DNA from: Curtobacterium sp. MCJR17_020
Lineage (GTDB): Bacteria > Actinomycetota > Actinomycetes > Actinomycetales > Microbacteriaceae
DNA: 64,000 nt
Assembly (NCBI RefSeq): GCF_003234365.2
Contig: NZ_CP126260.1
Coordinates: forward strand, 1,240,001-1,304,000
Reading direction: 5' to 3'
The notes under the pieces are model-generated. The model saw only the letters and a list, made by a program, of their open reading frames with translations, was not told the DNA's origin and did no database searches. Each line of letters begins with the position of its first letter. Positions within the stretch are counted from its first letter, which is position 1. Positions 59,237 through 64,000 of this stretch are shown here, piece after piece. The translations under genes and the position numbers were made by a program.

Positions 59237-60214
59237 GTGTCCCCGCGTGAGAATCCCTTCGGTCAGGTCCTCGTCGCCCTCGTGACCCCGTTCACGGCCG
59301 ACGGCGAGGTCGACTGGCCCGGCGTCGAGCAGCACATCGACGACTGCATCACCGCCGGCGCCGACGGCATCGTCGTCACCGGAACGACCGGCGAGACCAG
59401 CACCCTGACCGACCCCGAGAAGCTCCGTCTGGTCGAGGTCGGCAAGTCCGTCGCCGCGGGCCGCGCGAAGATCATCACGGGGGGCGGGTCGAACGAGACC
59501 GCGCACGCGATCCACCTGTACAAGCAGAGCGAGAAGGCCGGCGCGGACGGCGTGATGATCGTCACGCCGTACTACAACAAGCCGACCCAGTCGGGTGTGC
59601 TCACCCACTTCCGGATGATCGCCGACGCCACCGACCTGCCGGTGATCCTGTACGACATCCCGGGGCGCACCGGCATCCCGATCACGTACGAGACGATCGT
59701 GCGGGCGTCGCACCACCCGAACATCCTCGCCGTGAAGGACGCCAAGGGCGACTTCGCCGAGGTGTCCCGCGTGCTCAACAACACCGACCTCATGTACTTC
59801 TCCGGCGACGACACCAACGTGCTCCCGCACCTGTCGATCGGCGCGACGGGTCTGATCGGCGTCACCGCGAACATCACGAGCACGCCGTACCGCACCATCA
59901 TCGACGCCGTGAACCGCGGCGACCTGGCGACCGCCACCGCCGAGCACAAGCGCGTCGAGCCGCTCGTCCGCGCCGTGATGACCCACGTGCCCGGCACGGT
60001 CGCGGCGAAGTACATCCTGCACGGGCTCGGCCGCATCGGCAGCCCGCGCGTCCGTCTGCCGCTCGTCGGCCCCGAGGACTCCGAGGCGTACGCCATCGAG
60101 ACCTCGCTCGAAGCCGTGCGCGACGTGCCCGGCGCCGACTTCTCGAACTTCCGCCCCGACCGCAACGCTGCGGCCGGCGGCGCACTGCCAAAGGTGCCAG
60201 GCACCACCCGCTAG
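59237..60214 (+). CDS. dapA: 4-hydroxy-tetrahydrodipicolinate synthase
   Basis: A 325-residue DapA, condensing pyruvate and aspartate semialdehyde. Motifs: VALVTPFTADGEVDW, GIVVTGTTGETSTLT, MIVTPYYNKPTQ, YDIPGRTGI and Schiff-base Lys167 in AVKDAKGDF. GTG 59237 lies 8 nt after TACGCT (59224-59229), which argues against the GTG at 59231. Confidence 0.96.
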   Translation: MSPRENPFGQVLVALVTPFTADGEVDWPGVEQHIDDCITAGADGIVVTGTTGETSTLTDPEKLRLVEVGKSVAAGRAKIITGGGSNETAHAIHLYKQSEKAGADGVMIVTPYYNKPTQSGVLTHFRMIADATDLPVILYDIPGRTGIPITYETIVRASHHPNILAVKDAKGDFAEVSRVLNNTDLMYFSGDDTNVLPHLSIGATGLIGVTANITSTPYRTIIDAVNRGDLATATAEHKRVEPLVRAVMTHVPGTVAAKYILHGLGRIGSPRVRLPLVGPEDSEAYAIETSLEAVRDVPGADFSNFRPDRNAAAGGALPKVPGTTR

Positions 60215-60263
60215 CGAACACCGCGGCGCGCTCCTCGCGCGTCGCCTGAATCCGTAGGACCGA

Positions 60264-61940
60264 ATGCCCACACAAGTCTCCACACCGCAGCCGCTCGAAC
60301 CCGGCACCCTCCGCGTCATCCCCATCGGGGGACTCGGCGAGATCGGTCGCAACATGACCGTCTACGAGTACGAGGGCAAGCTGCTCATCGTCGACGCCGG
60401 CGTGCTCTTCCCCGAGGAGCACCAGCCCGGGGTCGACCTGATCCTGCCGGACTTCGCGCCGATCCGTGACCGTCTCGACGACGTCCTCGGTGTCGTGCTC
60501 ACGCACGGCCACGAGGACCACATCGGTGCCGTCCCGTACCTGCTGAAGCTCCGCGACGACATCCCGCTGATCGGCTCCACGCTGACCCTGGCGCTCGTCG
60601 AGGCGAAGCTCAAGGAACACCGGATCAAGCCCTACACGCTCGTCGTGGCCGAGGACCAGACCGAGCAGCTCGGCCCGTTCCACCTCGAGTTCGTGGCCGT
60701 GAACCACTCCATCCCGGACGCCCTCGCCGTGTCGATCACGACCCCCGCCGGTCGTGTCCTGCACACGGGTGACTTCAAGATGGACCAGCTCCCGCTGGAC
60801 GACCGCATCACCGACCTCCGTGCGTTCGCGCGTCTGGGGGAGCAGGGCGTCGACCTGTTCCTGCCGGACTCCACGAACGCCGACGTGCCGGGCTTCACCG
60901 CTCCCGAGCGCGACATCGGCCCGGTGCTCGAGAACATCATCACGCGCGCCCGCAAGAAGGTCGTCGTGGCGAGCTTCTCGTCGCACGTGCACCGCGTGCA
61001 GCAGGTCCTCGACGCCGCCGCGGCCGCGAACCGCAAGGTCGCGTTCATGGGGCGCTCGATGATCCGCAACATGACCATCGCCGCCGACCTCGGGTACCTG
61101 CGGGTGCCGGAGAACGTGCTCATCGACACGAAGAAGGCGAAGAACGTCCCCGACGACCAGATCGTCTACATGTCGACGGGGTCGCAGGGCGAGCCGATGG
61201 CCGTGCTCGCGCGGATGGCGAACCTCGAGCACCAGATCGAGATCGGCGAGGGCGACACCGTCATCCTCGCCTCGTCGCTGATCCCGGGCAACGAGAACGC
61301 CGTGTACCGCGTCATCGACGGGCTGACGAAGCTCGGCGCGAAGGTCGTGCACAAGGGCAACGCGAAGGTGCACGTCTCCGGACACGCCTCGGCTGGCGAA
61401 CTGCTCTACTGCTACAACATCCTGCGCCCGCGCAACGTCCTGCCCGTGCACGGCGAACACCGTCACCTCTACGCGAACGCCGACCTGGCGATCCAGACGG
61501 GTGTGCCGCCGCGCAACGTGATCCTCGGGCAGGACGGCATCGTCGTCGACCTGAAGGACGGCGTCGCGACGGTCGCCGGGCAGCTCGACATCGGCTACGT
61601 GTACGTCGACGGATCGACCGTGGGCGAGATCACCGACGCCGACCTCAAGGACCGCCGCGTGCTGTCCGAAGAGGGCTTCATCTCGGTCTTCGCCGCGGTG
61701 GACTTCACCACCGGCCAGTGCGTCATCGGCCCGGAGATCCAGTCGCGCGGCTTCGCCGAGGACGACTCGGTGTTCGACGACGTCCGTCCGCAGATCGCCA
61801 AGGCGATCGCCGAGGCGGCCGCCAACGGCACGCGCGACTCGCACGCGTTCGCGCAGGTCGTCCGCCGCACGGTCGGCCGCTGGGTCAACACCAAGCACCG
61901 CCGTCGTCCGATGATCGTCCCGGTGGTCATCGAGGCGTAG
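60264..61940 (+). CDS. rnj: Ribonuclease J
   Basis: A 558-residue metallo-beta-lactamase/beta-CASP RNase with endo- and 5'-3' exo-activity in mRNA and rRNA processing. Motifs: IPIGGLGEIGRNMTVYEYEGKLLIVDAG, LTHGHEDHIGAVPYLL (metal ligands), HTGDFKMDQ, LFLPDSTNAD, VHVSGHASAGEL and the C-terminal beta-barrel/dimer part (VVDLKDGVATVAGQLDIGYVYVDG). A good ribosome site is not visible. Next to dapA as in most actinobacteria. Confidence 0.96.
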   Translation: MPTQVSTPQPLEPGTLRVIPIGGLGEIGRNMTVYEYEGKLLIVDAGVLFPEEHQPGVDLILPDFAPIRDRLDDVLGVVLTHGHEDHIGAVPYLLKLRDDIPLIGSTLTLALVEAKLKEHRIKPYTLVVAEDQTEQLGPFHLEFVAVNHSIPDALAVSITTPAGRVLHTGDFKMDQLPLDDRITDLRAFARLGEQGVDLFLPDSTNADVPGFTAPERDIGPVLENIITRARKKVVVASFSSHVHRVQQVLDAAAAANRKVAFMGRSMIRNMTIAADLGYLRVPENVLIDTKKAKNVPDDQIVYMSTGSQGEPMAVLARMANLEHQIEIGEGDTVILASSLIPGNENAVYRVIDGLTKLGAKVVHKGNAKVHVSGHASAGELLYCYNILRPRNVLPVHGEHRHLYANADLAIQTGVPPRNVILGQDGIVVDLKDGVATVAGQLDIGYVYVDGSTVGEITDADLKDRRVLSEEGFISVFAAVDFTTGQCVIGPEIQSRGFAEDDSVFDDVRPQIAKAIAEAAANGTRDSHAFAQVVRRTVGRWVNTKHRRRPMIVPVVIEA

Positions 61941-61978
61941 CGCGTCCGTCGCGTCAGTCGCGTTCATCGCGGTCGACC

Positions 61979-62024
61979 GGGAGGCCCGTCCAGCGTCCGT
62001 CACGGATGCTGCGGCGGGCCTCCC
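61979..62024 (+). terminator. rnj terminator built from family 1 element (copy J)
   Basis: GGGAGGCCCG (61979-61988) pairs perfectly with CGGGCCTCCC (62015-62024), and an inner stem CAGCGTCCG/CGGATGCTG (one wobble) lies inside. TTGGTTTGT follows. Confidence 0.85.
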
Positions 62025-62046
62025 TTGGTTTGTCCTGGGAGGGGAT

Positions 62047-62052
62047 TAGGGT
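62047..62052 (+). promoter_or_regulatory. ftsK -10 (leaderless)
   Basis: TAGGGT ends 8 nt before ATG 62060. Confidence 0.5.
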
Positions 62053-62059
62053 TCTGCCC

Positions 62060-64000
62060 ATGGCCGGAGGCACCAAGTCGACCACGCGCTCGCGCGCGTC
62101 CACGTCGTCCCGTGGGAACGGGACGCGCGGTTCGTCGCGCACCCAGGCCACGACGAAGAAGCTGCCGCAGGCGGCACCGACCCCGGTGTTCCGCGAGCAG
62201 AACCCGCTCGTGACGTTCTGGCTCGCGATGGCGCACGGCGTCGGCGCGATGTTCCGACTGCTCGGCAAGGAGTCCCTCGAGAAGGACCAGCGGCGTGACG
62301 GGTTCCCGTTCCTGCTGTTCGTGCTGGCCATCGCCGGTGCGGTCGTCGAGTGGCTCAACCCGACGAACGGCGTGTCGGTCGCACTCGACGCGTACACGTT
62401 CGGCGGGCTGTTCGGCCGGCTGGCGTTCGCCCTGCCGGTGATCATGATCGTCTTCGCCGGATGGCTGTTCCGGCACCCGGCCTCGGTGCACGACAACACC
62501 CGGATCGGCATCGGCCTCGGGATCCTGCTCGTCGCGATCGCTTCGCTCTGCCACGTCTTCGGCGGGCAGCCGAGCGCAGCGGACGGCATGCCCGCCCTGG
62601 CTGCGGCCGGCGGTGTGCTCGGCTGGGTCGTGATCGGCTGGCTCGTCACGATCGCGACCGCGTGGGTCGCGGTCCCGGTGGCGATCGTGCTGCTCGTGCT
62701 CTCCCTCTTCATCATCACCAAGACGCCGCCGAACAAGGTCGGCCGTCGGCTGCACGAGCTGTACGCGTACCTGTTCGGCGCCCCTGCCCCGGCCGCCGAA
62801 CCCGAGGTCGAAGCGGCAGCAGCTGCGCCCGCCACCCGCACCAAGACGGCCAAGCGCGGCAAGAAGGGCGACACCGACTTCCAGCTGTTCGACGACCTCG
62901 GCTTCGGCGAGGAGCAGGCCGCCGCCGACGGTGACACCGGGGGCGACAACGTGCCGTGGTGGCGGCGGAACAAGTCCGGGCGCGAAGAGGACCCGGCGTA
63001 CGACAGCCCCGTCCTGCCCCCGGCCACCGGTGTCGCACCGACGGCGCCGCCCGCCGCGGCGGCTGCACCCGCTGCCCCGGTGGGCAACCCCAACGCGGGC
63101 GCTGCTGCCGGTCTCGTGGACCTGACACCGGCCGAACCCGCCTCGGTCAACCTCAACGACTCCGTCGAACAGGACCTGCAGGTCGCCGAGCAGGCCCTGC
63201 GGGACTTCGGCACCGACGTCCCCGCGCGTCCGGAGCCGACCGCGGCGATCCGCCCCGCGGTGCCCGACGTGGTCGCGGCCCCCCTCGTCGAGGACCCCGT
63301 CGTCGACGAGCCCGAGGAACTCTCCGCGGCGGCGACCGACGACGACCCGTCGAAGCCGTACCGCCTGCCGGCCGCCACCACCCTGAGCTCCGGCACCCCC
63401 TCGGTCGCCCGCAGCCAGGCGAACGACGACATCGTCGCCGCCATCACCGGTGTGCTGACGGAGTTCAAGGTCGACGCGAAGGTCACCGGGTTCTCCCGCG
63501 GCCCGACGGTCACCCGCTACGAGATCGAGCTCGGCCCGGGCGTCAAGGTCGAGCGCGTCACGGCACTGTCGAAGAACCTGTCCTACGCGGTGGCGTCCAA
63601 CGAGGTCCGGATCCTCTCGCCGATCCCAGGCAAGAGCGCCATCGGCGTCGAGATCCCGAACTCCGACCGAGAGATCGTGTCCCTCGGCGACGTGCTGCGG
63701 TCGAACGCGGCGCGGAAGTCGAAGCACCCGATGACGATCGGCGTCGGCAAGGACGTCGAGGGCGGCTTCGTCGTCGCGAACCTGGCGAAGATGCCGCACC
63801 TGCTCGTCGCCGGTTCGACCGGTTCCGGCAAGTCGGTCTTCATCAACTCGATGATCACGTCGCTGCTCATGCGGGCGAAGCCGTCCGAGGTCCGCATGGT
63901 CCTGGTCGACCCGAAGCGCGTCGAGCTCTCGATCTACGCGGGTGTCCCGCACCTCATCACGCCCATCATCACGAACCCGAAGAAGGCGGCCGAAGCGCTG
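62060..64000 (+). CDS. ftsK: FtsK/SpoIIIE DNA translocase, 5' part
   Basis: 647 codons are visible with no stop, so the gene runs past the window. The N-terminal 50 residues are basic and disordered. Four membrane segments follow (FPFLLFVLAIAGAVVEWL, LAFALPVIMIVFAGWLF, GLGILLVAIASLCHVFG, VVIGWLVTIATAWVAVPVAIVLLVL), then an acidic, Pro/Ala-rich linker of about 180 residues. The motor domain begins about residue 455 (VTGFSRGPTVTRYEIELGPGVKVERV) and has Walker A in LLVAGSTGSGKSVFINSM and Walker B-like VRMVLVDPKRVEL. It pumps DNA at division. Confidence 0.95.
   Translation, partial: MAGGTKSTTRSRASTSSRGNGTRGSSRTQATTKKLPQAAPTPVFREQNPLVTFWLAMAHGVGAMFRLLGKESLEKDQRRDGFPFLLFVLAIAGAVVEWLNPTNGVSVALDAYTFGGLFGRLAFALPVIMIVFAGWLFRHPASVHDNTRIGIGLGILLVAIASLCHVFGGQPSAADGMPALAAAGGVLGWVVIGWLVTIATAWVAVPVAIVLLVLSLFIITKTPPNKVGRRLHELYAYLFGAPAPAAEPEVEAAAAAPATRTKTAKRGKKGDTDFQLFDDLGFGEEQAAADGDTGGDNVPWWRRNKSGREEDPAYDSPVLPPATGVAPTAPPAAAAAPAAPVGNPNAGAAAGLVDLTPAEPASVNLNDSVEQDLQVAEQALRDFGTDVPARPEPTAAIRPAVPDVVAAPLVEDPVVDEPEELSAAATDDDPSKPYRLPAATTLSSGTPSVARSQANDDIVAAITGVLTEFKVDAKVTGFSRGPTVTRYEIELGPGVKVERVTALSKNLSYAVASNEVRILSPIPGKSAIGVEIPNSDREIVSLGDVLRSNAARKSKHPMTIGVGKDVEGGFVVANLAKMPHLLVAGSTGSGKSVFINSMITSLLMRAKPSEVRMVLVDPKRVELSIYAGVPHLITPIITNPKKAAEAL

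Overview
The window is 64 kb of very GC-rich, densely coded actinobacterial chromosome. Codon use, the conserved block rpsO ... pnp - M16 peptidase - dapB - thyA - dfrA - dapA - rnj - ftsK, a LexA box of the mycobacterial type (TCGAAC-N4-GTTCGA), a mycoredoxin and a class II HelD all point to Actinomycetota. Protein flavour suggests Microbacteriaceae, possibly a Curtobacterium relative (inference; no database was consulted). I saw no rRNA, tRNA, IS element, prophage or CRISPR array.

Layout. 1-1.9 kb: 3' end of a surface protein made of near-identical Ig-like repeats. 2.0-8.0 kb: SOS mutasome imuA'-imuB-dnaE2 behind a promoter holding two perfect LexA boxes. 8.0-16.3 kb: a two-component system, a FUSC transporter, an APH/maltokinase-like kinase, a SNF2 helicase and a mycoredoxin. 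16.4-19.1 kb: three overlapping genes, PadR regulator - membrane protein - CYTH/CHAD protein. 19.1-23.2 kb (minus): fic - oligopeptidase B - isochorismatase-like hydrolase. 23.3-31.8 kb: amidohydrolase, pabC, NUDIX, membrane proteins, a CPA1 antiporter and a Pit phosphate transporter operon. 32-43 kb: aspA, YihY, MFS, FKBP, aldo-keto reductase, HelD, emfourin plus protealysin-like M4 protease, GH6 hydrolase and VanZ. 42.8-51.3 kb: rpsO, FMN reductase, a five-gene flavin/heme/Fe-S redox operon, a secreted lysozyme-like protein and pnp. 51.4-64 kb: PEBP and TetR genes, then the conserved proteolysis/lysine/folate/RNase J/FtsK block, cut by the window edge.

Genes that work together. ImuA', ImuB and DnaE2 are the DNA-damage mutagenesis machine. 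ThyA, DfrA and PabC belong to folate/thymidylate metabolism, and DapA and DapB to lysine/diaminopimelate synthesis. RNase J and PNPase are RNA-decay enzymes. The M4 protease and emfourin are a protease-inhibitor pair. ApbE, a ferric-reductase-like heme protein, a NuoF-like flavoprotein and a 3-Cys ferredoxin look like a membrane electron-transfer chain, but the expected FMN_bind acceptor is missing.

Beyond the genes. About twenty genes have a TANNNT-like hexamer 6-9 nt before the start codon, the layout of leaderless transcripts, which also fixes many start codons. Three families of intergenic palindromes recur: GGGAGGCCCG/CGGGCCTCCC; a 70-bp CCGAGACTCGG element present in both orientations; and a 50-bp GTGAGCAG/CTGCTCAC element. 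A palindromic -10 (ATCCTAGGAT) appears to drive dapB and a divergent acetyltransferase gene.
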